Shown here piece after piece: positions 33,401-44,445 of a stretch of DNA of 64,000 bases. Position numbers and translations under genes: made by a program. Position 1 is the first letter of the stretch, and each line of letters starts with the position of its first letter. This stretch comes from Schistosoma haematobium. Its lineage: Eukaryota; Platyhelminthes; Trematoda; Strigeidida; Schistosomatidae. Under the pieces are notes generated by a model that ran no database searches, was not told the DNA's origin, and saw nothing but the letters and a program-made list of their open reading frames with translations. The stretch lies in NCBI RefSeq assembly GCF_000699445.3, contig NC_067201.1:21890533-21954532 (forward strand), in the 5' to 3' direction.

Positions 33401-35760
33401 AAGTTAGTGCTAGCCAGAAACAGGTTGTGGTCTGTGCAAAGTTGCAGTAGACGGTCCCCGTTATCTGACCTGCGACCAACGAGTCCCCATCGGTCACCTA
33501 AACGACTCTCTTCTGTGCCTAGACGCCCGACCTGATCATTCAAGTCTCCGGCTAGTACTACAATATCTGTCGAACGCACTTTCTGGAGAAGAACAGATAA
33601 CTGGTGGTAAAACTCATCTTTGATTGCATCCGGGCTGCAATCTGTCGGGGCATAGGCGGAGATGACGAAAAGACATCGTTTCTCACGCCGATTTCTTCTC
33701 ACTTTGATGTAACTTTCTAATCTAACAGCACATAACCGACTGTTAATGGGGATCCAATCGACTAGTGCTGCCTCAGCTCGAGCGCTTAGTGCGACACCAA
33801 CGCCTGCAAGACCAGACGAAGATGCCACAGGGTCCCCGGATAAGCGCATGTAAAACAAGCTTTTCGAAGCGACAGATGGAGATCGAATTTGTAGTACTTC
33901 GCCAGAGTCTTGAATACGGGTCTCGGATAGACAACAAACATCAATATTAAGACTTTCCAAAGACATAGCCAGCCCTATCTGTTGTCCGACCTGCATAAGT
34001 GTGCGAACGTTAAAGGCAGCCAGTTTGAATGGTGCACGTGGTTTCAGAAAAACTGTTTCAGTTCTCGTATTCGGTGGTAACATACAATTTTCAACCGGAC
34101 AGTGACTCGAGAACGTTTAGATATAGTCGAATTTCCACCAAAGACGAGCCGCTGTATAAGTATAAAAGAGGGTGAATTATTATTATTATTATTATTATTA
34201 TTGTAAATGAAACATAGCGCTGCAAGACCGGTGTTAGTTAAATAGTCAGCTACAAAGTAGGACCAAGCACATATGTGCATCGTTCTAAGATGCCATACCT
34301 CTTTAGCACAACAAGATGAACACCGAATTCATAGAAGTAGTTAGTTCAGTGGTGGTAATCAGTCAGCAATCGGAAACATTGGGGTTTGAAGATGTTATTC
34401 AACGAGTATAATCCAGTGAAATAAATTTGGAAAGAGAAAAAAAGAAAGGGACATGAACAATTCAGAAGATTAGAATTTGGGAGGACACAAAGAATGGATG
34501 CACCTGCACTATTGCAAACGATTTCCAGCTATGTCACTTTCAAGGTCTCTAACCATCGGTTGCTATCACCTCGAGGATCCCAATCAGGTAGTCTACACCT
34601 ACCAACATGGTTCAGTCCACTTGTCAGTGAGTGACTTCATGGATTTGTGCCATGTTTTGGTCTGGCCACCCCTAGCTTTCTTCCAACCTACTCCTACACC
34701 ATGAAACATCGCACGTCGAAGCAGTCGGTGGTTGGGCATACGTAACACATGTTCCAGCCATCTCAACTGATGAAGTTTCACTAATTCATCAATTGATTTG
34801 CCATCCTTACCTAGTACCCGTTTCCTAACAACTGCATTACTTACTCAGTGGTCTTAGGATATATGAACAATGCTTCGAAGACACCTATGAACGAATACTA
34901 GTAACCTACGAATATCCTTTACTCTTACCGACCATGTTTCACTGTCATACAGTAGGGCAGAACGAAGATCTAATTCGTTGAGTGTTAAACGGCATCTAAC
35001 AGTTCAAGGACTAAAATCTAACTAAGTCACAATGAAGCTGTAAAGGAGAAGTACCGTGTCTAGACACAACCTTGAATTCAGAATCACTGACGTAAATTTT
35101 GTGCAATTTGTTTGTTTTTTTTTTGGCTCATGCAAACCGAAAACACTTTCACATGACAGATGCAAATTACATTCAAAGTTGAGGTTAATCATTAATAAAG
35201 GAACGAAAATAGCGAGGTAATGGACTTGCACTATAAAGGTAACTATTGTTTGTTTAACCCAAATTTTATGTTCTAGAACAGCTGTAAGAGTTTTATCACA
35301 AGTACGATATACTGTACATTACTTTCAAAGAGGTAATGTCTCTTTTCCTTTTAGAGACAGATAAATCAGTAGGATTTTAAGCATAATCGTTAAAATAGAC
35401 AGTTCGGTTAAGGAAACATTTCAGAAGTTCCAGTTAGCCTTTGATGAAGCAATTATGTTAAAATAAGCAACAAGTAGGATCTTATGATATAGCCTGAGAT
35501 CAAACGCGCCATCATGCTGAAAAGGCTAAACTAACCTGCAGTTTGCCAACTCGGTTTAATGGGCTATCAAGTAGCATGAGTAGACATTGATGGGTAATAT
35601 CTGGACGAACTGTGGCAACATCAACACCGGCCTTTAAAATCCGATCTTTATGTTTATCAGGATTAAGTAGTTGGAACTCTTTTCCACTAGATGCCTTAAC
35701 TGACTCTAGTGAAGCCTGGTCAAGCAAAATGTACAATCTCACTGAATCGTTTTCTGGCAT
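29416..35760 (-). CDS. EMG1: EMG1/NEP1 rRNA pseudouridine N1-methyltransferase, three exons
   Basis: Exons on the - strand: 35760-35536, 29938-29786, 29739-29416. All junctions are GT...AG in phase 0 and give 233 aa, close to the ~244 aa of human EMG1. NEP1 is a SPOUT-fold methyltransferase that modifies a pseudouridine of small-subunit rRNA and is needed for 40S assembly in the nucleolus. Exon 1 carries [19 protein letters not shown]; exon 2 [20 protein letters not shown] and VQLLHKLSI; exon 3 [21 protein letters not shown] and [15 protein letters not shown] with AFEEVW near the end. These run in family order. Intron 1 is 5,597 bp and filled with repeats, including a full-length LINE on the same strand. 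Intron 2 is only 46 bp. I see no disruption, so the gene looks functional. Confidence 0.95.
30246..30366 (-). repeat. SINE-like element, 3' fragment (antisense)
   Basis: The reverse complement of CACCTGCTTCAGTTTAGGCA... CACACAAATC... GGCGCATATGTATCTGGTGCC. Only the last ~115 bp of the family; the mirror copy is at 49645-49787. Confidence 0.7.
30384..30449. repeat. (AT)n microsatellite
   Basis: About 33 AT units; a shorter tract sits at the mirror position in arm B, 49579-49617. Confidence 0.95.
30808..34217 (-). mobile_element. full-length RTE-type LINE with 13-bp target duplication
   Basis: The element spans 30821-34204 (3,384 bp) between direct repeats AAATGAAACATAG at 30808-30820 and 34205-34217. 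The uninterrupted target is present once in arm B near 49210-49222, which proves the boundaries. It has one long ORF (endonuclease plus reverse transcriptase), a short 5' UTR and a 3' UTR of about 290 bp ending TGTTCAACTAAACTAAA. About 3.3 kb, a single ORF and no RNase H suit the RTE clade. At its 5' end lies an (AAT)n tract (34167-34202), unusual because RTE microsatellites normally sit at the 3' end. It lies in EMG1 intron 1 in the sense direction. Confidence 0.92.
31108..34083 (-). CDS. LINE endonuclease-reverse transcriptase (RTE type)
   Basis: 991 aa. An AP-type endonuclease comes first: [11 protein letters not shown] near 18, LSETRI near 53, a conserved Asp-x-Asn in AGDLNDQVG near 180, and SDHALV near 270. 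The reverse transcriptase follows: [10 protein letters not shown] near 500, [38 protein letters not shown] and catalytic YADD in [10 protein letters not shown] near 725. A C-terminal region has [21 protein letters not shown] and [11 protein letters not shown]. The ORF has no internal stop. Against related copies at 11590-12153 and 47527-47839, a single-base loss near 31150 shifts the last ~15 codons; the expected DMAQNRSQW ending lies in another frame (31034-31315). The enzymatic core is intact. Confidence 0.93.
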   Translation of the reverse strand: MLPPNTRTETVFLKPRAPFKLAAFNVRTLMQVGQQIGLAMSLESLNIDVCCLSETRIQDSGEVLQIRSPSVASKSLFYMRLSGDPVASSSGLAGVGVALSARAEAALVDWIPINSRLCAVRLESYIKVRRNRREKRCLFVISAYAPTDCSPDAIKDEFYHQLSVLLQKVRSTDIVVLAGDLNDQVGRLGTEESRLGDRWGLVGRRSDNGDRLLQLCTDHNLFLASTNFRHSHRRCATWRPPSASQAWTQIDHIAISYRWRGCVQDCRSFSSTYLDSDHALVCANLALLFSGQRSDRHQRIDISKLVATSVANKYRTELASRLATTPPKSIDEHWLQLHDAMKMAGTVSCGFAKRPPFKHWVSSGSLQLIEARRSTPGDREFDHKRRMLRNEIGQSLRKDREAWWSKRANELEAAAASGNYRKLFQFIRATGRKKSGVSETICEDDGMSITNIHRRLGRWAEFFEGQFNWPAAPATSVRLSCPPWPVTTDPPDEEEVRKELQLLKRYKSPGPDDLPPALFKDGGDFLTKELRTLFTKVWELESVPTSWNESIVVPIFKKGSRRSCNNYRGISLLPIASKLLASVILRRLFKTRERLTREEQAMFRSGRGCIDHIFTLRQMLEHRHTYQRPTIVVFLDIRAAFDSLDRAVLWDCLLKKGVPEKFINILKALYTNTSGRVRAYNHLSPLFHSSSGVRQGCPISPFLFNFAIDDILETALMNVSNSGVDLLPGERLIDLEYADDIVLLCDNAQGMQSALNQLTISVRRYGMCFAPSTCKVLLQDWQDSNPVLTLDGEQIEVVEKFVYLGSCISAGGGVSDEINARIVKARAAYANLGHLWRLRDVSLAVKGRIYNASVRAVLLYACETWPLRVEDVRRLSVFDHRCRRRIADIQWQHHVSNAEVRHRVFGHRDDNSIGVTILKHRLRWLGHVLRMSSQRIPRRALFADSGTGWKKRRGGQCMTWCRGIKESCKGLASVGPSRLLVGVREMVLHSG
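34220..34970 (-). mobile_element. RTE-type LINE 3' fragments, EMG1 intron 1
   Basis: Antisense to the + strand. The better part, 34599-34970, encodes [20 protein letters not shown] and [17 protein letters not shown], the LINE C-terminus. Then come 3' UTR blocks of two LINE subfamilies in tandem (34220-34480). It is the mirror image of 48372-49190, so it is part of inverted arm A. Several stops; non-functional. Confidence 0.8.
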
Positions 35761-35829
35761 TGTTTTGGCATGTGCAGCTTCGTAACGCCACGCTTAAAAA
35801 GGTGCCAGTTTAAACGTTAAACAATATAC

Positions 35830-36020
35830 AATCCACTCTTCTGTAGTAAGAGTAAGTCTAATCCTTGCGATTAGTAGAACTGTGGGTGTCCGATTCCACT
35901 TCGAATGAATCAACGGACAGTGTTAATACTACGTGCTCTGGCAGAGAATTCCAAATATTTCAAATTTCATATTTGTGTAGTGAGGACAGAAGGCCTACGG
36001 CCTGTGTTATTACTTTTCTA
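35830..36020 (-). pseudogene. CR1-type LINE C-terminal relic upstream of EMG1
   Basis: Conceptual - strand translation gives IWNSLPEHVVLTLSVDSFE, the typical end of CR1/Jockey LINE ORFs, 5' of the EMG1 start. Upstream and downstream codons are broken. Confidence 0.55.
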
Positions 36021-36519
36021 GTATGTTTCTGTGAGTATCTAGTACTCTCTTGAATGGGTCAATCGAAGGTGCAGACATTAGTGACTTGGGTAACAAGTTA
36101 CAAGTCTTGGTGAAAACTCACATGCCACAGATATTTTGTTCGTTCTCGGCTTTTCTACTCGTCTTCTATGTCCTCTGAGATGTCGCGATCCAGTGGGAAG
36201 AAAAAAGAAGGATATGACGTTCAAAACCACTTCTAAGTATTTATTACATCGAAATCAGATAACCACTTATTCTGTGGTAGGACAGAGTAAAGAGGTCTAT
36301 TTTCTCAAGCAGTTTTTTGTATGGTAAACCTCGAAGTTATGGAATTGCATAGGCAGCTGCCCTCCGTACTTTTTTCGGGATATCCAAGTCATCCTAAATG
36401 GTTCTGAGTGGATCTCCGTATTTAGTAGCAGTGGATCACCGATGTCTCCAGGTAGGAACCTAGGTATATTTTTAACGATAAAAGGAGAAATATTACCAGA
36501 ATATAGTAAGACAGTGTCC

Positions 36520-36900
36520 TAAGTCTTTAAAAATATGGTAGGTTTTCCTCTAGAGAATTCCTAGGAAGTCGCTTGAACTACCTTAGCCGGCAGCGAATTT
36601 CATAATTTAACTAATCTTAAAGATTAAACGTTGAGCCTATGGTCCATTCTCCCATTTTGCGCATCTGATTTCTGGGTGTTACTCCTAATGTTTGATTCGT
36701 GACTGATCTTGAACAAGTGTTTGATGGGATGCTTAAGGGTGTTTAGGACGCTTTAGGTCAATCTGAGGTCAACTCCAAGGCGCTTATGCTCTAATATGTA
36801 AAGTTTTAGTGATTACATGAGCTCCTCATAAGGTTTGAATTGATTTTGTGGCTCGCCTCTGGATATGCTTCAGTGTCTTTTTACCCATTTTGGAGTGAAG
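36520..36900 (-). pseudogene. CR1-type LINE relic, region after the reverse transcriptase
   Basis: The - strand shows LKHIQRRATKSIQTL, LEHKRLGVDLRLT and NSLPAKVVQATS in order, with stops between. These follow the reverse transcriptase in CR1-like LINEs. It may belong to the same insertion as 37860-38440. Confidence 0.6.
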
Positions 36901-37149
36901 GAGAAAGATGACATTCTCATGCTCTGAGATTGAAGAGAGATTTAAAAGACTAGGCGGAAATTTCTGCGATCGCACTGCTTAAAAATGTGCTCTAACCTTG
37001 CCGGTGCGAGGTTTTTCTCGGAAGGCATTATGTCTCAGTTAGCGTAAGACAAAGGTCATATGGTTACAACGCTCTTAAATCCATGTGTACAGGGATTTGT
37101 TAAGGTTGTAGTATATTAACAGTTGAATTCACTAGTCAACCCGTGCTAC

Positions 37150-37240
37150 TAAATCATCGAAAACCTGGAAGCACTGGACGGCCGTGTGACACAGTGGTCT
37201 CATGCTTTGATCTAGCGTAGACCGACTCGTGAACTTAACT
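37150..37240 (-). repeat. SM-alpha-like SINE fragment
   Basis: GAAAACCTGGAAGCACTGGACGG is the reverse complement of the SINE's 3' part (CCAGTGCTTCCAGGTTTTCC at 61237-61256). The next bases, GTGACACAGTGGTCTC, are of another type. It appears inserted in CR1-derived sequence. Confidence 0.5.
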
Positions 37241-37859
37241 GTGAAAAACTCTGAATTCTTTTCTAATTTTGGATACCTCTATGGGGGAATCGCCTAAGTT
37301 ATATGTGTATTCTGCTACATATCTACGATAGATAACTTTGCACTTCGTTGTTAGGAGTAAATTTGTTTCTGTCTGCCCAACTTTGGATTCGAGACGGATC
37401 TGTAGTGTCATTTGGCCCTAACCACACAATCCTCAAAGCTGGACACGAGAGACTTGGGAAAATAGATGTTCAACATTTAACGCGGAGGAAAAGCCAACGA
37501 TGGAGAAGGCGGGAACAATGAATCGAACTGGTTCGAAGTGTTCGGATGGCGTGGATCGGCCTTGCAGGCGTGGTCGATCTGTACAACTTGCTTTTGCTCA
37601 TATTAAATATATTGTCCTATCTCCAACCTGAATTTGTTCTCCATCATATATTGGTAATTGTTACGATATGATGAGTCAGTTTCGACAATGATGTGACTTC
37701 CACGTAAGGTCTTATAGACTAGGCAGTTACATCATGACAAATGTACAATTTTAGGATTAGTTCTATTATTAAAGCAGTACTGATATCATGGTAGACCATG
37801 ATTCTACAGATCTTCCTGAAGCACCAACTTATCATCTTGGTTGCAAACTTGTCACCAGA

Positions 37860-38440
37860 TTTACACATCGTCAGCGAAAAGTAGTAAACTAGACGACACA
37901 TGCTGGGGGAGGTCATTTATATAGGTTAAAGAAAGAAGAGGTCCTATCACCGAACCCCGAGGGAACCCACTAAAACATTTCGTGGGCTGTGAAAAAGTGA
38001 AGTTTACCTTGATCCTAAAACGTCGATTGCTTAGATATGAAGTAAGCCGGTCAATTAACGACGACTTGACGTCTATTCGTTTGAGCTTATTGATATGACA
38101 TATGTGCCTAGCCCTACCAAAAGCTTCGGAGAGGTCATGGTATGTCACATCAATCTTCCCCTTGTAATCAAGGATGATTGTCCGACTGTCCATTGTGGTC
38201 GGCATGTTGGTCACTCACGAGTGACCCCTCCTGAACCCGTGCTGTTAATGTGATAAGGCCACAGATAACTAGCAGGTACGCAAACCATCGCATACCAGGG
38301 ACTCCATACGTCTTTTTAGTATTAAGAGAAGTGTTCCTATGTTCACTTCTGAGAGTCCTATTGAGTTTCAGGAAGTCCCACGGCACCACGGTCACTGTTG
38401 GTTGGGCTGTGAAATTATGGTCTAGTTCGGTATTAGTACT
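37860..38440 (-). pseudogene. CR1-type LINE reverse transcriptase fragment
   Basis: The - strand frame 37861-38214 reads VTYHDLSEAFGRARHICHIN, LTSYLSNRRFRIKVNF, FPRGSVIGPLLSLTYINDLP and ends LLLFADDV. These are the ordered motifs A to C of CR1/Jockey-clade reverse transcriptases, with catalytic FADD present. Upstream fragments (about 38220-38440) are frameshifted. Schistosomes carry a CR1-like LINE family, SR1, and this is a likely relative. Confidence 0.8.
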
Positions 38441-38689
38441 ATTATAATATTAAACCTAACCCTGAAAGCGTAGATTTGTATTGATGTAATCACGTAATCT
38501 ACGAGATCTTATATGGAAGTTTGATCATTGTCTACACTGACTAATTATACCATAAAAATATGCTATATAACTTCTTGTGTTTTTGAAGAACACATTCGGG
38601 CTTGTTATAACTTGTGGGCTGTGTGCCCCACTAATGCACAACGTAACGAAACCGCCGACTAGAAAACAGTGAATTGCCTACCGGAATGG

Positions 38690-38840
38690 TGGTGCGTAAA
38701 AACACATGCGAGCAGTCTTGAATCCCTGCTGGTCCTGCATCCCGCCTAGCCCAACCAGTCAATCCAGAACACTAATCACAGCTTCTGCGATATGAATCAT
38801 TTATTTCAATCATACTGGGTTTATATACCAACCAGACAGA
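38690..38840 (-). repeat. inverted copy of the 25745-25880 repeat
   Basis: Reverse complement carries TATATAAACCCAGTATG, GAAATAAATGATTC, GTGTTCTGGATTGAC and GGGCTAGGCGG as in the + strand copy. Confidence 0.5.
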
Positions 38841-40610
38841 CCACACCGTACCATAAAATATGAAACAACATTTGTACAAGAATTAGCCAAATGTGGCTGT
38901 GAATGGAGGAGGTAGTAATTACTAGACAGGGCATTATTCAAGAATGGTAAATCGTATAAAAATAGTTCACAGGTCCAAAATAAGCTTATGACAAGAGGGA
39001 CATGAATATGAACAGTTTAGTTATTTAACGCATAGTATCGGTCCATAAGTGGATCCAAAAATTTACCATTCATTATGTTTATCGGGACATAACAGGGCTG
39101 AAGATAGAATAATATATTTAATGTAAGCAAAGACAAGTAATACAGGATGGCCACGTCTACGAGATTGAGCCATGTCATTCGACTGAATGAATTGTTACCG
39201 CGTTCTCCATCGTTGATTTATATCTATTTCCCAGTTATCTCATGTTCAGCTTTGAGGATTGTGTGGTTATGACCAATATTATTACTATTACTCACGAACA
39301 TCTTATGGGTACATAAGTGTTGTGAAGAGACTGCAATGCACATAATTACCAGCTTCATCCTTATAACAACATAGCATTTTCACTTATATACACAGTTTTA
39401 CTGATTAACTATTCCGTAGTCCGCCCATATCTATTATAATACGGTCCAGACAGATCCGGAAATTTTTAACACATACTCTACATTCAGTATTGTTATTTAT
39501 CCTACTTGCTCAAACACAATGAGGATGAAAAAGTGAAAAAACAACCGTCTGGTATGCCACATAAAATGATGGACATTTTGTTTATTATCTTTACAATCGT
39601 ATTGTCCGTTAGTTAACGAAGGAAAAGTGATTCTTCTTTGACTAACAGATATTAATTGTTAATAACTAGATAAGTAGTTAATTTCTTTGTATAACAGTTC
39701 ATATATAAAAACATATATAAAACAAAAGAGGAAAGATGGCCAACTTTTAATTTGTTTTGCACTGAAACTACATTTAACTAAATTAATAGGTTAGCGAGAG
39801 TATAAAATCGAGACGAGCTGGAAACAAAGTCAAAGAATTCTGTGAGTACATGAGGAGTCTATCACCTTCAATTATAACTGTCTGTGGATATACTAAAATA
39901 CCGGAGGGATTAAATTTTTTGTCGTCTTTACTAAACAGCTGGACTTATCACTCGATGAAGACACGAGATACAGGAAACGGAATGATTACACCTATATTGT
40001 AGGTCTCATCACACTCAGACACACGATCAATATCCAACAACTGAGGACTATACAACAGACACAAGATATTGTCAACACAAATACAATAAGTCTGCACGCT
40101 GTGAATAGCAAATTTATAAATCAACAAGAAATAATTTACAATGTTAATTGTCTAAACCTCCGAAAACCTTAAATTATTATTATCTTATGTGTACATAAGG
40201 TAAGTGAAGAAACCATTCCGAGTTTCTTCAAAAATGTAATAACACACAAGTTTCAATAATGTTGGCATCTTATTTGCCATATTTGAAAAAGAGAAGAAAA
40301 TAAAGATAATAAGTATAATAGAATATTAACAAATCAGATTCCGTATAGTGGTGAAGAATATTGAGTTGGCTCTAAAGTAGGAAAAAGGGAAAATAAGGGA
40401 ATAGAAATAAAGGAGACACGAAATACGTAACTAGTTTAATAAACGTGTTTGCGAACATGGAACAAGAATAGACGACTATGTATGTATCGTCAAATGAGTA
40501 ACAAAAATGAAATAAAACAAAATAAATAGGAAAAATAACTTATTATTGCAGCAAGACTTGACGTTATATTTAGTGTTTGTGTAGTCATATTTCGGAGTGA
40601 GGGGCTCAAT
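38841..40610. other. AT-rich DNA without recognisable features
   Basis: No open frame above about 60 codons and no known repeat seen. Confidence 0.5.
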
Positions 40611-40615
40611 TGATT

Positions 40616-41006
40616 GCAAATGTTAACCAAATATCAATATGTATGAGTCATATATACATGGTGAAGATAAAACGTGTCTGAGAAGTTAGTTTAAGTGTGA
40701 CAAAAGGTAATGTCTTAATTACAAACTTCGGAATCCTAAGAATAATATTTATTTAGAAGGAAAATGAGACAATGGAAGTGAACACATAGTAAAAGGCTTC
40801 AACCATAATAATAACAATTGTGCAATGAATATCGACCTCCAAAGTAAACCAACAATTTAAAAAATATCTATTAGTGCACTCGGGTAGATACATTATTGAG
40901 ATGCAGAGTAAAACTTGATAACACTTTTGTGCAATTGTACGTTAGAATGATGTTATGAAAGTCAAAATTAATTGCAAAGGATAATCCAATATAAGTTTCT
41001 ATGTGT

Positions 41007-41047
<41 letters not shown>

Positions 41048-41230
41048 GGTAAAGATAAAATGAATCTGAGAAGTTAATTTATTTAAGTGTAACATAAGAT
41101 AATTTATTTTAGTTATGGACTTTAGATGTTTAAGAATAAAGTATGCTCAGAAGGAATAAAAGAGACGAACAGAACATCTTATGTGTCGAGAGACCAATCA
41201 TGGTAACAATAACAGTAATAATTATAAATA
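40616..41230. repeat. tandem direct duplication, about 355-bp period
   Basis: 40616-40860 and 40970-41230 share ATTGCAAATG/ATTGCAAAGG, ATGGTGAAGATAAAACGTG/ATGGTAAAGATAAAATGAA, CTGAGAAGTTA, AAGTGTGACA/AAGTGTAACA and an ATAATAACAATT-like end. The second unit contains an AT microsatellite. Non-coding and diverged. Confidence 0.6.
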
Positions 41231-41379
41231 TGAACATAAACAGATTTCATATAGTAGAATAAATAGAAAGAAAGTAAAATAAACGTGAAACGTTTCAGAG
41301 GTTACACTTTGCTTTTCAGTCCATTGGATAGATGACGGACCTTTTTTATATAAACCATTATTAAACATAATGATATTCA

Positions 41380-43130
41380 ATAGGTGTTACAATCCATTTT
41401 CGGAAAGAAAATCATCAAGGAGACTTCTGAACTGTATTGTAGTTTCACTGCAACGGAGGTTCACTAACAGTCTGTTCTGCATAGTTGATTGGCGAATAAT
41501 GAAAAAATTCTTGCGTAAGTTTGTGTAGGCTCTTTAGATCGCTAGAACATTTTTCTTATTCCGTAAGTTGTGTGATTGTAAGATCCATGTAGAATGTTTT
41601 GTGTGTGAAAGTCCCTTCATGTATACACTTGCAGTTTGTTCCTATTGATTCATTCATTTGTACATTTTGTTGGTCTTTTGATTCCATTTGAGTTGGTAAT
41701 ACCTGTATTTTAATATAGTTTTTATTTTTCTTACGCCTTCACCAAGTTTTCATGTTTCTTCCTGAACTGCATTTATGTTGTTTCACTTAATGCTTAGTCT
41801 TGGTGGTAGCCATATTGGTTTGTTCCTCCTTTTCATCGTGTTGCCTGTATTGACTGGAATTGTGCATATTTTTATTGTGAATTGAGGCACTCTTCCAGAA
41901 TTGGAAACACTGTGTTACAAAGCAACCAAATATTATCTTTTGAACAAATCTGTACCTGATCTACACAGAAAGGATAGAATAACGTTTATTCGTTGTGATT
42001 GGTAATTTTCTCGCATCCTTTATCAACTTTCTTATTTATTGTAGTTTAGATTTGGTTAATTGAACAATTATTGATTGGATAGCCGGATGGTCATATTTGT
42101 TTAGGTAACAACGTACATTTAAATTTACAGTGAATTTCAGAACCTACATTTTACCCAATCACTTTTTTGGCTTCAACCGGGCAAGGGAGCGTATCTAACC
42201 CACCTAGACAGCTATTCTTTAGCTCAAACCTTAGTTTGGATCTAACAGGATGACATCATAGAGTATGAGAGAGTGGATACCGAAAAGTAAGAAATACCGT
42301 TGATAAGCCGGTAGATAAAGACAAGGTTTAATTTGATACACCTGATCCACAGAAATTCTAGTTTGAGTTGTTGATATCTTTGGTGATAATCCTTGTTGTC
42401 GGAAAACCGCGAAACAGCTTTAATGAACCTTCTTTGAACATCTTCAGTTTTAATCAGGTCATTATTGCCTGCAATTACTGTAAACTAAAATACTATATTC
42501 AAGAATGGGTAAATACATTTTCTGTATGATTCTAATCTCGATTTGATATTATTGAAGCATATCATTATGAATCCAATAAGCTTTCTAGCTTTGGATACTT
42601 GAGATGCAATATGCTCGGAAAAGTTCAATCCGTTGCTATATCTCAAACTCAAGTCACGAACAGTGTTGAGAGGTTTCAGTATATGTTTGCGTATAGCCAG
42701 ATTTAGGTTTATGCAGCAGATTCCGTATGCCAAATGAAGAAAGTTACAGAAGAAAAAGTTTATGTGAGACACTGTCGAAAGCTTTACTAAAATCAAAGTA
42801 CAGAATTATCACTGACTGGCCAACATTTTTTTTCTGGGTAATTTGATCGAAAAATTCCAGTTACGATGTAAAGCATGAGCTTTTAGTCATAAACCCGTTT
42901 TGGGATGGGCTAATCAGACTAGCCGAAAGCAAAAATGATAATAGTTGTTCATGGATGATTCTTTCCATGGTTCTTGATAGCACGGATGTCAAATTAATTG
43001 GCCTATAGTTAACAATATCACTACGTGATCCCATTTTGAGTTCAGGGGTGATAATAGATGTTTTTATACAGATGAATAGATCCCATGTTCCATAGATAGA
43101 TTGAAAAGTTTTAAACAAAACAATGGGAAT
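41380..43130 (-). pseudogene. decayed CR1-type LINE
   Basis: The - strand shows, in order, VNYRPINLTSVLSRTMERII with LISPSQNGFM (42861-43118), a fragment of the FDFSKAF motif near 42780, and RDLSLRYSNGLNFSEHIASQ with KARKLIGFIM (42485-42750). Near 41400 is a C-terminal remnant (SETTIQFRSLLDDFLSE). The middle of the reverse transcriptase, including the catalytic motif, is deleted. Confidence 0.7.
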
Positions 43131-43368
43131 TCTCTACTATCATATTTCACAAATGATGAAGGAATATCGTCATGAAAACCCAGTTAATGTGGTCGATAAC
43201 GTCCAGAAACCAACCGTTCGACTCGATCTAAAGAACAGATTAGACGTCGGGTACATAAACTTCACAGTACTTATTCCAGCACTAGTTAACAATATCAAAT
43301 AACACTCCTATATATCTCTACATATATATGTATACTCATGTATACTGGAATTCTTTCAGCTGTTTAGT

Positions 43369-43866
43369 GTGGCCCCCTATCTGGCTCCAATTGGACCGTA
43401 TGCTGATTTTTGTCAGAATATGAATCCCGCAAACCGTCGAATGTAATTATAGACTTAAATCACGTTAGTGAATAACGAACTTAAAATGAGTCGAATATGA
43501 GAATGAAGTTTGAACACGTATATTGTGTACACTCATTGATTTGAACAGTCAATCAGGGGAATGAAGTTAAAGAAGCAAAGGAGTTAGAGAGAATCGAACC
43601 AAAATTGCGCTCAGTAGAGAAGGATAGTGAGCTAACTCGCTTTGACTAGGCGTGACTCAGTACTTATAATCAGGCAAAAAGAAATTACAGATGCTTAATG
43701 AAAAGGGCAAGTGATTAACACGGATACCATCATGTAAAGTCGGTCAAGGTTGATAAGCCAACAAGTGGCAAGGTGAGACTGTGGCTCGAGAAGAATGAAT
43801 AAACCGAACTGTCCGCAAACTAGAATAGCCTATGTGGGCTTGACATAGTATCAGTCACTACAAAGC
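43369..43866 (+). repeat. LTR-like interspersed repeat, copy c
   Basis: Colinear with 23945-24420 over most of its length. It begins TGTGGCCCCCTATCTGGCTCC and ends CAGTCACTACA. TG...CA termini of about 500 bp suit an LTR, but I see no target duplication. A second start block (TTTACCTGACTCCAGTTTGA) recurs near 43979. Confidence 0.45.
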
Positions 43867-44445
43867 CCCTCTGTAGAAAGTGTGAGCAATAACAATAACT
43901 GATTGCAAAACAAGCTTATGGTAATTATCACAGGGCTGCATGTTCGAACCACGTCGGCCCACCACTTCAGTGCGACCCTTTACCTGACTCCAGTTTGACC
44001 TACAGCTGTCAAACATGAGTGGAAGGGATAAGAGATCAGATGGCCATCATCCATGACAATGGGTTGTATTGCTGCAAAAACTCGATTTCTTGTCGATCCA
44101 TAGAGAGAAATGAGATAGCTTACTCGTTGACCATGGGATAAACGGTGAAGTTAAGGACTCGAATGTAGCCTTTAACTTGTCCAATTAGTCCTCAATCCAT
44201 CTATCCACATCAACCGACCAGTCTGTCGAAATATCACAGTCTCCGATTGCCAGAATAATAGCTCGTCACATTTTGGGACAGGGTGAAGATGCATATTGTA
44301 CATCGTGCGTTCGAAACCTGAAGCCCAGCACATTTCAAAAAAATGACATGAGCACACATAATTTTTTATTTTATACTGGAGTACGAAGATGTTGAAGTTC
44401 CGAAACAAATCCACTTACAATGTTTTTACCAAGATGTTTGTTTTT

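Larger units (their letters stand above)
30246..34962 (-). repeat. inverted repeat arm A (split by a LINE), EMG1 intron 1
   Basis: Sequence 30246-30820 plus 34205-34962 is the reverse complement of 48372-49762, with few differences. The LINE at 30821-34204 interrupts it. Arm A also lacks about 125 bp present in arm B (near 48958-49060) and differs in AT-repeat length. The arm is a composite of SINE-like 3' end, AT repeat, unique sequence and LINE 3' ends. Confidence 0.85.

Noticed and set aside
32591..33497. several + strand ORFs inside the LINE
   Set aside because: Complement of the intact 991-aa LINE ORF.
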